A stretch of 17,784 nt of DNA from assembly GCA_003477045.1 (NCBI GenBank), contig DMTS01000064.1, positions 8,212 to 25,995 of the forward strand. The letters are read 5' to 3'. The DNA is from Candidatus Delongbacteria bacterium (lineage in GTDB: Bacteria; UBA4055). Shown in pieces: positions 7,030 to 14,084 of the stretch. How positions within the stretch are numbered: position 1 is the stretch's first letter; every line of letters begins with the position of its first letter. The notes under the pieces are model-generated. The model was not told the origin of the DNA, ran no database searches, and was given only the letters and a program-made list of their open reading frames with translations. The translations under genes and the position numbers were made by a program.

Positions 7030-7815
7030 ATGATAACCCCTTCAAAATTTTCACGACTGAGAAAAATTACTAAATATTTTAAAATAGCCGAAGAACTTAA
7101 AAGTCTCAGAGACAGTTATTTGAGTTCGGGATCGGCTGATCTTGAAAATATAAAAGCATTCAGGTGGTATCTGGAAGCAGAAACTGACGCAGAATACATA
7201 AAAGAACTTGATGAAATAATAGACGAACCTGATAGCCGGAAAATGTTTGAAAAAATTCATTTTTTATATCACAGAATAAAAGATGATTTCGGATATCCCG
7301 AACCTGAAAGCAGATTTATAATTTCGTCCGGCGATTCCTGCGAAAAAAATATGCCGAAGACAGGTCTTGTTATAATTCTTGAAAATCTGCGGTCTGCATT
7401 TAATGCGGGATCCATTATCAGATCGTGCGAGTGTTTCGGCGCAAAAGAACTTATACTATCAGGTATAACACCGGGCACAGAAAACTCAAAAACCCTCAAA
7501 ACCGCAAAAGGCACTGAAAATAATGTTAAGATCACACGGACAAAAGACATCACCAAATCTGTGAATGAGCTGAAGAACGGCGGCTACATAATTTATGGAG
7601 CAGAGACAGGAACGGGAAGCACCGACCTGAGAAACCTGAGAATGCCTGAAAAGTCTGCGGTCGTATTCGGTAATGAAGAGATAGGGATGACTGAAAAAAC
7701 CCTGAAATTATGCGATAAAATTGTTTCAATTGAAATGAGAGGCATGAAGAACTCGCTGAATGTGTCTAATGCAGTTTCAATTTTTCTATATGAATACTCA
7801 AGAAATAACCGCTAA
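7030..7815 (+). CDS. SpoU/TrmH-family RNA 2'-O-ribose methyltransferase
   Basis: SAM-dependent methyltransferase of the SPOUT class, expected to methylate a ribose 2'-OH in rRNA or tRNA. Residues about 112-258 form the knotted domain, with all three SpoU motifs: motif 1 'NLRSAFNAGSIIR' (119-131, including the catalytic-type Arg131), motif 2 'VVFGNEEIGM' (211-220) and motif 3 'IEMRGMKNSLNVSNA' (234-248). The first ~100 residues are a charged, mostly helical extension that does not look like the L7Ae/L30e-like RNA-binding domain of many rRNA-targeting members, so the substrate cannot be assigned. The motif 1 wording is closest to TrmH-like proteins of Bacteroidota-type bacteria. A gggg site lies about 12 bases before the ATG. 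Its TAA overlaps the stop of the oppositely oriented membrane-protein gene. Confidence 0.9.
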   Translation: MITPSKFSRLRKITKYFKIAEELKSLRDSYLSSGSADLENIKAFRWYLEAETDAEYIKELDEIIDEPDSRKMFEKIHFLYHRIKDDFGYPEPESRFIISSGDSCEKNMPKTGLVIILENLRSAFNAGSIIRSCECFGAKELILSGITPGTENSKTLKTAKGTENNVKITRTKDITKSVNELKNGGYIIYGAETGTGSTDLRNLRMPEKSAVVFGNEEIGMTEKTLKLCDKIVSIEMRGMKNSLNVSNAVSIFLYEYSRNNR

Positions 7816-8282
7816 ACGGTATCGGGATGTTTCGCCTTCCAGCATTTTATTATCTGGTCATATTTGATAGTTTTTGAATAAACATCGACCACGCATATAA
7901 GGTAACCGGCCAGAAGCAGTCTCCATACATTGCTCAGATCTATAAAATTACTTTCAGTTTGAGCGTAGGGAAGATATTCCAAACTGTAAGCAAGTGCGAA
8001 AAGAAAAATAAATGAGAACATGATCTGCGCCGTGTCCATAAAAATGTATTTGATCCTCCCCATATTCAGATATCTTGTAAACTCTCTCTTTTCGATATTT
8101 TCAGGAGTAAAAGAGAACAGCAGTTTGTCATCGACTTTGATCTTACCTTTTTTGCGGTAATTGTCATCAAGGATCTTTATAAATTTATCTTTGTGTTCAA
8201 CAATATATTTTTTATGGGATCTGTTATTTACAATTATCATTATCAGCCAGGCAGTAAGAGTAGCATACACGAGGTACAGCAT
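7812..8282 (-). CDS. Small membrane protein of unknown function
   Basis: I do not recognise this 156-residue protein. Three hydrophobic segments are visible: residues 2-18, about 79-101 and about 120-137. Between the first two is a strongly basic loop (20-78) rich in Lys, Arg and Asp, probably cytoplasmic. The third is followed by a short basic tail. The layout would place the N-terminus outside and the bulk of the charged loop inside, by the positive-inside rule. The ATG at 8280-8282 is preceded by an excellent ggagg site, so this is very likely a real gene despite its orphan status. It stands alone on the minus strand, divergent from the dehydrogenase gene (136 bases between starts) and convergent with the methyltransferase, with stop codons overlapping by two bases. 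Confidence 0.75.
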   Translation of the reverse strand: MLYLVYATLTAWLIMIIVNNRSHKKYIVEHKDKFIKILDDNYRKKGKIKVDDKLLFSFTPENIEKREFTRYLNMGRIKYIFMDTAQIMFSFIFLFALAYSLEYLPYAQTESNFIDLSNVWRLLLAGYLICVVDVYSKTIKYDQIIKCWKAKHPDTV

Positions 8283-8418
8283 GGAAACCTCCGTTCATAA
8301 TTTTTACTCCGCGGATAGTAATCTAATTAAATAAATCGGGATATTCAAGAAATATTATTTGCTTTATTTTTATTCTGAATATCGTTATCTTAGAGCATAT
8401 TTTTTTAAGGAATGAAAA
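8283..8418. other. Divergent intergenic region between the membrane protein and the dehydrogenase
   Basis: A 136-base AT-rich spacer that must start both flanking genes. It contains a good aagga ribosome site for the dehydrogenase (8407-8411) and a ggagg site for the membrane protein. An extended inverted repeat lies at 8340-8383 (listed separately). No promoter with both elements at proper spacing stood out on either strand. Confidence 0.5.
8340..8383. promoter_or_regulatory. Extended inverted repeat, candidate operator or hairpin
   Basis: GATATTCA (8340-8347) and TGAATATC (8376-8383) are perfect eight-base reverse complements. Skipping the single base 8348, three further pairs follow inward (GAA at 8349-8351 with TTC at 8373-8375), giving an 11-pair stem around an AT-rich centre of 21 bases. 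It lies 36 to 79 bases before the dehydrogenase ATG, so it could be an operator for one or both divergent genes. It has no T-run directly after it on either strand, so it does not look like a terminator. Confidence 0.4.
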
Positions 8419-9483
8419 ATGAAAAAATTCAGATTTGCGCTGGTAGGATGCGGCAGAATATCGTCAAAGCATATTGACGCCATAAAGAACATACCGGATG
8501 CGGAACTTACAGCCGTATGCGATGTAATTGAAGAAAGGGCAAGATCATGCAGCGAGAAGGCAGGATTGAACAAATATTATCTGTCTTATGACGAAATGCT
8601 GAAGAACGAGGAAGTTGATATAGTCAATATTCTCACACCTTCAGGGCTTCATCCCGAACACACAATAGACATAGTAAAAAAGTATAGAAAGCACATTATA
8701 GTCGAAAAGCCGATGGCTCTAAAATTATCGGATGCCGATACTATGATTAAGACCTGCGATCTGAATTCCGTAAGGCTGTTCGTCGTAAAACAGAACAGAT
8801 ACAACCTTCCGGTAATGAAACTTAGATCGGCAGTGGAGAACGGAGACTTCGGAAGAATATTCATGGGGTCAGTGCGTGTCAGGTGGGCGAGGGATCAGAA
8901 GTATTATGACCAAGACGAGTGGAGAGGAACCTGGAAGCTTGACGGCGGAGTTCTGGCAAATCAGGCGTCGCATCACATAGACCTTCTCGAATGGATGCTG
9001 GGGACGCCCGTGTCGGTCATGGCGAAAACCGAAACATATCTTGCGGATGTGGAGGTTGACGACACTGCTGCGGCAATTATAAAATTCGAGAACGGCGCAA
9101 TGGGTATAGTTGAGGCTACAACAGCAACAAGACCGGTCGATCTGGAAGGGTCTCTCAGCATACTTGGAGAGAAAGGCTCTGTAGTCATAGGCGGTTTTGC
9201 GGTGAACAAGATGGAAACCTGGAATTTTACGGGTCAGTCAAAAGAGGACAGGGACAAAGTTTTAAAAGAATACGCAGAGAATCCGCCCAATGTTTACGGT
9301 TTCGGGCATATCAGATATATTGAGCATGTAATAGACTGCATCAGGAACAATAAACAGGCGCTGGTTGACGGGCTTGAGGGAAGAAAATCGTTAGAGCTTA
9401 TCAATGCGATATATGAATCGGCTGAAACGGGAAAAGAAGTAGAATTGAAGTTCAAACCGAGAAGGTCTAAGCTGGGTAGCTGA
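8419..9483 (+). CDS. Gfo/Idh/MocA oxidoreductase, WlbA/WbpB-like sugar-nucleotide dehydrogenase
   Basis: NAD(P)-dependent oxidoreductase of 354 residues, the usual family length. The N-terminal Rossmann fold has 'GCGRISSKH' (10-18); the catalytic-type 'EKP' is at 96-98 with Lys97; the C-terminal domain carries 'DGGVLANQASHHID' (175-188). The segments 'VRWARDQKYYD', 'WRGTWKLDGG', 'EATTATRP' and 'GEKGSVVIGGFAVNK' match my recollection of WlbA/WbpB, which oxidise C3 of UDP-N-acetylglucosaminuronate on the way to 2,3-diacetamido-2,3-dideoxy uronic acids of O-antigens. That substrate is inferred from resemblance. The usual partner genes (UDP-GlcNAc 6-dehydrogenase, 3-aminotransferase, N-acetyltransferase) are not in the window. 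The aagga site 7 bases before the ATG fixes the start. Its TGA abuts the stop of the convergent GT2 gene. Base composition (about 43% GC in a sampled line) is like the left half. Confidence 0.88.
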   Translation: MKKFRFALVGCGRISSKHIDAIKNIPDAELTAVCDVIEERARSCSEKAGLNKYYLSYDEMLKNEEVDIVNILTPSGLHPEHTIDIVKKYRKHIIVEKPMALKLSDADTMIKTCDLNSVRLFVVKQNRYNLPVMKLRSAVENGDFGRIFMGSVRVRWARDQKYYDQDEWRGTWKLDGGVLANQASHHIDLLEWMLGTPVSVMAKTETYLADVEVDDTAAAIIKFENGAMGIVEATTATRPVDLEGSLSILGEKGSVVIGGFAVNKMETWNFTGQSKEDRDKVLKEYAENPPNVYGFGHIRYIEHVIDCIRNNKQALVDGLEGRKSLELINAIYESAETGKEVELKFKPRRSKLGS

Positions 9484-10275
9484 TCACCGGCCGTATTTAT
9501 ACATAACTTTATTTACCCATACGGGCATAAATCTTAAAAGAGCTTTTAGCAGGATCTTAGGGATAAAAACATAACCGTTCAGATGTTTTATCAGATAGAA
9601 TGAGACTTTTAATTCGTTCCTTACATTGCTTTTAAGAGTCCTGTTCTTCCAGAATTTGTTTGAGACCCTGAACCAAATAAGCGGTTCATGGATGTTATTC
9701 ATTTTTACATTTTTTGTAATAGCCCTTGACCAAAGCTCGTAATCCTGGCTCTTTTTAAAACCTTCGTTATAGTATCCGACGATATCAAAGAATTTTCTTC
9801 TTATTGCCACGGAAGGATGTATGAACGGATTTCTTGAAATCGCCCATCTTTTTATCTCTGCCTGGAAAGGCATTTTTTTATAGAATATTTCCATGCCTTC
9901 GTCATCGATCTCGATACATTCGGTACCGACTATCATAAGTTCATCGTCCTTCTCGAACTCCTCAAGAGTTCTCTGGAATCTCCGCCTGTGGCAGATATCA
10001 TCCGAGTCCATCCTGAAATAAATATCTGCGGGAAAGCTGCGTATCGCTTTGTTCAAAGTGGCGGCCAGACCTAAATTGGTGTCATTACGCATCAGATGGA
10101 TCCTTTTATCTTCAATAGATTTGATGTACATATCTATATCTTCACTGATGATACCGTCTATACATATCACTACCGCAAAGTCAGAAAATGTCTGGGTCAG
10201 AACGCTGTTCAAAGCGAGCTTGAAATATTTCAGCCTGTCACCTGAAGATACAGGCAGGAGTACTTTAATGTTCAT
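9484..10275 (-). CDS. GT2-family glycosyltransferase
   Basis: Cytoplasmic-face family 2 glycosyltransferase of 263 residues, transferring a sugar from a nucleotide donor onto a glycan precursor. The GT-A fold signs are 'KVLLPV' at the N-terminus, Asp40 in 'VICID', the metal-binding 'RMDSDD' (88-93), 'HPS' (153-155) and the acceptor-side 'QDYELW' (177-182). The C-terminal ~50 residues are hydrophobic/basic and could associate with the membrane. Donor and acceptor cannot be read from sequence. It has its own promoter (10311-10339) and is separated by 113 bases from the glycan operon. Its composition (about 43% GC in a sampled line) is like the left half of the window, not the AT-rich operon, so it may belong to an older resident locus. 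The ribosome site before the ATG at 10273-10275 is poor. Confidence 0.9.
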   Translation of the reverse strand: MNIKVLLPVSSGDRLKYFKLALNSVLTQTFSDFAVVICIDGIISEDIDMYIKSIEDKRIHLMRNDTNLGLAATLNKAIRSFPADIYFRMDSDDICHRRRFQRTLEEFEKDDELMIVGTECIEIDDEGMEIFYKKMPFQAEIKRWAISRNPFIHPSVAIRRKFFDIVGYYNEGFKKSQDYELWSRAITKNVKMNNIHEPLIWFRVSNKFWKNRTLKSNVRNELKVSFYLIKHLNGYVFIPKILLKALLRFMPVWVNKVMYKYGR

Positions 10276-10310
10276 AAATCAAACCAGATTCGCATTTAAT
10301 TAAGTGTTGT

Positions 10311-10339
10311 ATTATAATTTTTTTTTATGGTATTGTAAA
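10311..10339 (-). promoter_or_regulatory. Near-consensus sigma70 promoter for the GT2 gene
   Basis: Read on the minus strand: -35 TTTACA (10339-10334, one mismatch), a 17-base A-rich spacer, and a perfect -10 TATAAT (10316-10311). Start of transcription would be near 10304, about 30 bases before the GT2 ATG. This is the best promoter in the window and would let this gene be expressed independently of the upstream operon. Confidence 0.65.
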
Positions 10340-10365
10340 GAAGAAAAATTAAGATGTTTTGCTAT

Positions 10366-10389
10366 AATGTCTCCCAAAGTCAAGACATT
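10366..10389 (-). terminator. Weak hairpin at the end of the glycan operon
   Basis: AATGTCT (10366-10372) and AGACATT (10383-10389) are perfect seven-base inverted arms around a 10-base loop, starting at the stop codon of the SGNH-like gene. The stem is AT-rich, and the T-rich run on the minus strand comes about 15 bases or more later (10343-10353 region), so this is at best a weak or partial terminator. It may instead protect the 3' end or be chance. Confidence 0.3.
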
Positions 10390-11315
10390 TATTTCAATTG
10401 ATGATTTAAGATCTTTGTGAATTCTATCGCTCCGTTGACATTTAAATGGTCCGGATCATGAAAATATTCATCTTTATTATAGAATAATTTTTCATAATCC
10501 AAAACTGAATCTATATGACCTTCTGTAAAATAATTTATACTCTCAATAAAGTGGTTGTATTTATATGATGTACTTTCATAATAATATTTACTTACTGGGT
10601 ATTTTATTCCGATCAGCTCAATATCATTTTTTTTTGCCAATCTTACTATTTTTATGAAAACATCTTTGATATTATCGTTATCCAGTATCCCGTTGGAAAA
10701 ATGATAATTACTTCTTTTTACTGAATTTATGTTTCTTTCAGATATACTCTGATCGTTAATGCTAAATATTATATTTTCTTTTATTGGATTTCTTTGAGTA
10801 TTTGAAAAAAGATTTATTATCTTCTTGATAGAACTTTTAAAAACAAAATTTCTGTTTTTCTGAGAAAAAACAGGAATCTTCTGTAAGTAAAATTCTAAGT
10901 AATTAACATTGCAGATTTTAGTGTATGAATTATAATCAAGGTAATTAATAATTACTTCATTGTTATTTCTAAATATTCTGTAATTGGCATATAAATGCGG
11001 GTCTAACTGTATTATAATATTGTCAATTTTTACATTATTATCTATTAGAAACAACAATTTTGAATATATATCCAGAAGGCTGTCACTCATCTGAGATAAA
11101 TTGTATGATAATTTATTCAAAATTTTATTGTCAATATCTACATAGCCATGCGAATCACCTACGATCAGATACGTAATGTGTTGAGGAACATTCTTGAGAT
11201 TTTTGACATAATTATCAGTTCGATTATTATCAAAATAAGAGTATAGATAGTTTATCATTCCCAGAAAGGAGAATAAGATGATAACAAAAAATGTGATTTT
11301 AAGGAAGCTTAACAT
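10389..11315 (-). CDS. Membrane-anchored SGNH-like hydrolase/transferase, partner of MBOAT
   Basis: A 308-residue protein with one N-terminal hydrophobic segment (about residues 3-25) acting as a signal anchor, the remainder probably periplasmic. 'YLIVGDSHGYVDI' (Ser55 in GDSH) looks like an SGNH block I, and the tail has 'HDPDHLN' (Asp287 and His290 in a DxxH arrangement), giving a plausible Ser-Asp-His triad. Overall similarity to AlgX/AlgJ/DltD-type proteins is faint and inferred mostly from its place directly after an MBOAT gene; such pairs transfer acyl groups to exported glycans. I chose the ATG at 11313-11315 because GAGGTG lies five bases ahead. An in-frame TTG at 11325-11327 would add four residues but overlaps that ribosome site. 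The gene is strongly AT-rich. It is the last gene of the glycan operon. Confidence 0.72.
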   Translation of the reverse strand: MLSFLKITFFVIILFSFLGMINYLYSYFDNNRTDNYVKNLKNVPQHITYLIVGDSHGYVDIDNKILNKLSYNLSQMSDSLLDIYSKLLFLIDNNVKIDNIIIQLDPHLYANYRIFRNNNEVIINYLDYNSYTKICNVNYLEFYLQKIPVFSQKNRNFVFKSSIKKIINLFSNTQRNPIKENIIFSINDQSISERNINSVKRSNYHFSNGILDNDNIKDVFIKIVRLAKKNDIELIGIKYPVSKYYYESTSYKYNHFIESINYFTEGHIDSVLDYEKLFYNKDEYFHDPDHLNVNGAIEFTKILNHQLK

Positions 11316-11319
11316 ATCA

Positions 11320-11325
11320 CACCTC
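11320..11325 (-). promoter_or_regulatory. Ribosome binding site deciding the SGNH-like gene start
   Basis: GAGGTG on the minus strand, four bases before the ATG at 11315-11313 and overlapping the MBOAT stop codon (11326-11324). It favours that ATG over the upstream TTG at 11327. Confidence 0.7.
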
Positions 11326-12832
11326 AAAATTGAAAATAAATGAATTCAGCCTGTTCAGAAGAATAGCCCAATAAGAGTATTAGTAATATAAGAGAGAAAT
11401 ATAGTGCCCATCTGACTAATAATGGCTTAGATCTCAGCAAGTGCCTTATACTACCGTGTTTTTGTAATATATGGAATAACTCTAATAAAACTATCGAGAA
11501 AATTCCTATAGTTAATTCATATTTTTCAAGTCCAAGTGTTTCTATACTTTGTTTCAGAAGCATCATATCAAAGACTGCTGTGAACCCACTTATTATTCTG
11601 TGAATTATCAATAAGCTGTCAGATATATTATTAGCTCTAAAAAAAATCCAAGCAAAGCAGACTAAAATAAAAGTGAAAATAACATTAAAGGATTTACGAA
11701 GTGTTAAAAAATTACCTTTAAAAAATGAATATGACATTTTTTTTCTTATTTTATGTGTAAGCTTTCCAATCACTAAATATGTACCATGCAGTAAACCCCA
11801 TACGATGAATGTCCAGTTAGCTCCATGCCAGATACCGCTAATTAAAAAGGTTATCAGTGTTGCATACATGTAAATAATATAATCAGTCTTAATGCCTAAA
11901 TATCTTTCATTAGGCAGTTTTCTAGATATAGAGAAGGATAAAGGTAAAAAAACATAGTCTCTAAGCCATGAAGATAAAGAAATGTGCCAGTATTTCCAAA
12001 ATTCAGCTATATTTTTTGAATAATAAGGCTGTTTGAAATTATCCATTAATTTATAACCCATTACATGGGCAGAACCAATTGCAATATCAGAATATCCCGA
12101 AAAATCGCAGTATATTTGGAAAGCGAAAAAGAAGGTTGCTATTACAAAAGCTATGGAATCATGTTCTGGGACATTATCATAAACATTATTTACGACTACT
12201 GCCAGCCTGTCTGCGATAACAATTTTTTTAAAAAACCCCCATAACATTAGTTTTGACCCATCTGTTATATTTGAATAATCAGCATTAAACTTCTTTTTAA
12301 ACTGCGGAAGTAAAGATGTTGATCTTTCAATAGGACCTGCAATAAGTTGAGGGAAGAAGGATACATAAACTCCAAAAATCCCGAAATGTTTTTCAGGTTG
12401 GATTTTACCTCTGTAAACATCAATTGAATAGCCCATTGTTTGAAAAGTATAAAATGAAATTCCTACAGGTAGCAGTAATTTTAGTGAAGGCAAGTTGTAC
12501 ATGATGTTGAAAGTACTCAGAAATTCAGTTACAGAGCTACTTATAAAATTATAGTATTTAAATAGAGCTAAGATTCCGATATTTACAACTAAAGTTAGTA
12601 TCAGAATTATTTTTTTAATCAATTTATCTTTCTGTTTACCCATCTGCAGAGCTGTAAAATAATTTATTGTGATCGAGAGTATTAAAAGGATAACATATTC
12701 AGGCTTCCAGCACATGTAAAAATAAAAGCTTGATGATAAAAGCAATATCCACCTTTTACTGTATGGTATCATGAAGTACAAGAAAACTACGATCGGGAAA
12801 AACATCAAATATTGAAGGGAATTAAACAACAT
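11324..12832 (-). CDS. MBOAT-family membrane O-acyltransferase (AlgI/DltB-like)
   Basis: A 502-residue polytopic inner-membrane protein that passes acyl groups (usually acetyl) across the membrane for attachment to an exported polymer. Characteristic segments: 'LPVGISFYTFQTMGYSIDVYRG' region (121-142), 'FPQLIAGPIER' (160-170), 'YCDFSGYSDIAIG' (241-253), 'FWKYWHISLSSWLRDYVF' (278-295, His283) and 'ISGIWHGANWTFIVWGLLHG' (331-350, His336, the expected catalytic histidine). Length and motif order match AlgI-type alginate O-acetyltransferases. The substrate is unknown; the surrounding genes suggest the glycan made by this operon. The ATG at 12830-12832 has an agga site and overlaps the end of the upstream propeller gene by 11 bases, so translation is probably coupled. 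The SGNH-like partner begins 8 bases after its stop. Confidence 0.93.
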   Translation of the reverse strand: MLFNSLQYLMFFPIVVFLYFMIPYSKRWILLLSSSFYFYMCWKPEYVILLILSITINYFTALQMGKQKDKLIKKIILILTLVVNIGILALFKYYNFISSSVTEFLSTFNIMYNLPSLKLLLPVGISFYTFQTMGYSIDVYRGKIQPEKHFGIFGVYVSFFPQLIAGPIERSTSLLPQFKKKFNADYSNITDGSKLMLWGFFKKIVIADRLAVVVNNVYDNVPEHDSIAFVIATFFFAFQIYCDFSGYSDIAIGSAHVMGYKLMDNFKQPYYSKNIAEFWKYWHISLSSWLRDYVFLPLSFSISRKLPNERYLGIKTDYIIYMYATLITFLISGIWHGANWTFIVWGLLHGTYLVIGKLTHKIRKKMSYSFFKGNFLTLRKSFNVIFTFILVCFAWIFFRANNISDSLLIIHRIISGFTAVFDMMLLKQSIETLGLEKYELTIGIFSIVLLELFHILQKHGSIRHLLRSKPLLVRWALYFSLILLILLLGYSSEQAEFIYFQF

Positions 12833-14084
12833 AATTTATCCTATTAAGGGTTCTATTACCTTCATGGGTTGAATCAAAAAATATATCTTTACCGCTAAAA
12901 GACCATCTAGGATGAAGATCGCAACGGGTATTTGAGAAATACCTCAAAGGAGATAAGAAAGATCCTATATTATCAATTATGTCTTTTTCAATATCATATA
13001 TATAAATTGATTGCATTCTTGATCTGTCAGGATAAGAGTCAAAAAGCATTTTGTTTCCGTAAAATGACGGATGTCCATCGCCAAAACTTCTCATTTTCTC
13101 GGACAATAGATTTATTTTTCCTGATTGGATATTTATTTTGTAGAATGAATTACCGTGACTATGGTATTTCAGATATCCTACGACAGTTTTGTTACCAAAC
13201 CAGCAGCAGTGGCTGACCAGATCACTGTCAGCAAGTACTTTTACATCTGCCCCGTCCATGCTACTCAAGATAAGAGAATCATATCTTTTGCCTGACTGAT
13301 ACCAGCGGTGAATAAAAATAAAGTATTTTCCGTCAGGGCTCATCATAATGTGGTTAAATAAATGCTTTGCTTCTTTCATGTTTTCTTTGAAGTGAAGATT
13401 TATAATGTTTTCAATCGGAATGATCAATCGTGTTTTGTTTCTTTTTAAATCGACAAAAAATATACCATCATTTTTTAAATCTTTAAGGTGGTCAGGCTTG
13501 TATTTAATGTTTTTGTACCCGTAATCCTTATCAGTTGAGTTCAATCTTGAAAAATTTATGCTTAATGCAAATTCATCTTTAAAGCAGTCGTAAATCGGAA
13601 AATCTATGGTCTTCAGAGATTCATTTCTTGTGTCGTACATTTTTGAAATGAATTTTAATCCGTCAAAATCATTGAATATTAATTTTTCTTCTGTAAGCCA
13701 CTGCAGCTTTGATCCCTGCTGCCAGTTGTATGAAGATGTTTCAGTTATTTTTCTATAACTGTTATTTTTTGCATTAAAAAGCATGATATTTATTTTTTTG
13801 TCGGTATCGGGAGGCAAATTTGTGTGTATTCCTCCGGTTTCGTGGTATATTATAAATTCGTCATTTAAATTCATGGGCGATTTATCGTAATATCCGAAAA
13901 ATGATTCATTTTCTTTGCAAGATAAAACAGGTATTATTGTTTTTTCTGATTTATGAGTAAAGTTTTTCTTATGCAAATAGAAATTAGCTGTGCTATATAG
14001 CCGTTTGATCCCTGATTTCAAACCGGGAAATTCAGCAAGGATCCGTGCAAAATATTTTTCAATAGAATTATAGCTGCTCATCAT
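12822..14084 (-). CDS. Cytoplasmic beta-propeller protein of unknown function, oligogalacturonate-lyase-like
   Basis: A 420-residue protein with no signal peptide or membrane segment. After a basic ~45-residue N-terminus it shows repeated propeller-blade patterns: 'MMSPDGKYFIFIHRW' (247-261), 'SGKDIFFDSTHEGNRTLNRI' (397-416), and 'GDGHPSFYGNKMLFDS' (335-350). An early conserved-looking block is 'FFGYYDKSP' (62-70). Histidines sit at comparable blade positions: His245, His292 ('SHCCW'), His338 ('DGHPS') and His391 ('DLHPRWS'). This recalls the TolB/WD40-like propellers of the oligogalacturonate lyase family, which bind a metal through His/Gln, but I cannot show that chemistry here. It could be a glycan-processing enzyme or a structural helper. 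The ATG at 14082-14084 overlaps the preceding stop (TAATG). The next ATG (14079-14081) has the better aagg spacing. Confidence 0.68.
   Translation of the reverse strand: MMSSYNSIEKYFARILAEFPGLKSGIKRLYSTANFYLHKKNFTHKSEKTIIPVLSCKENESFFGYYDKSPMNLNDEFIIYHETGGIHTNLPPDTDKKINIMLFNAKNNSYRKITETSSYNWQQGSKLQWLTEEKLIFNDFDGLKFISKMYDTRNESLKTIDFPIYDCFKDEFALSINFSRLNSTDKDYGYKNIKYKPDHLKDLKNDGIFFVDLKRNKTRLIIPIENIINLHFKENMKEAKHLFNHIMMSPDGKYFIFIHRWYQSGKRYDSLILSSMDGADVKVLADSDLVSHCCWFGNKTVVGYLKYHSHGNSFYKINIQSGKINLLSEKMRSFGDGHPSFYGNKMLFDSYPDRSRMQSIYIYDIEKDIIDNIGSFLSPLRYFSNTRCDLHPRWSFSGKDIFFDSTHEGNRTLNRINYVV

Noticed and set aside
7269..7556. 95-codon minus-strand open frame inside the methyltransferase
   Set aside because: It is the shadow of a strongly conserved SpoU catalytic domain.
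10317..10330. T-run resembling the tail of a plus-strand terminator
   Set aside because: No GC-rich stem precedes it, no plus-strand gene ends nearby, and it falls in the spacer of a near-consensus minus-strand promoter.
11325..11327. TTG start for the SGNH-like gene
   Set aside because: It overlaps the GAGGTG ribosome site that serves the ATG four codons downstream and lies on the stop codon of the MBOAT gene.
12932..13216. 94-codon plus-strand open frame
   Set aside because: Antisense to the propeller gene and without a recognisable protein or ribosome site.
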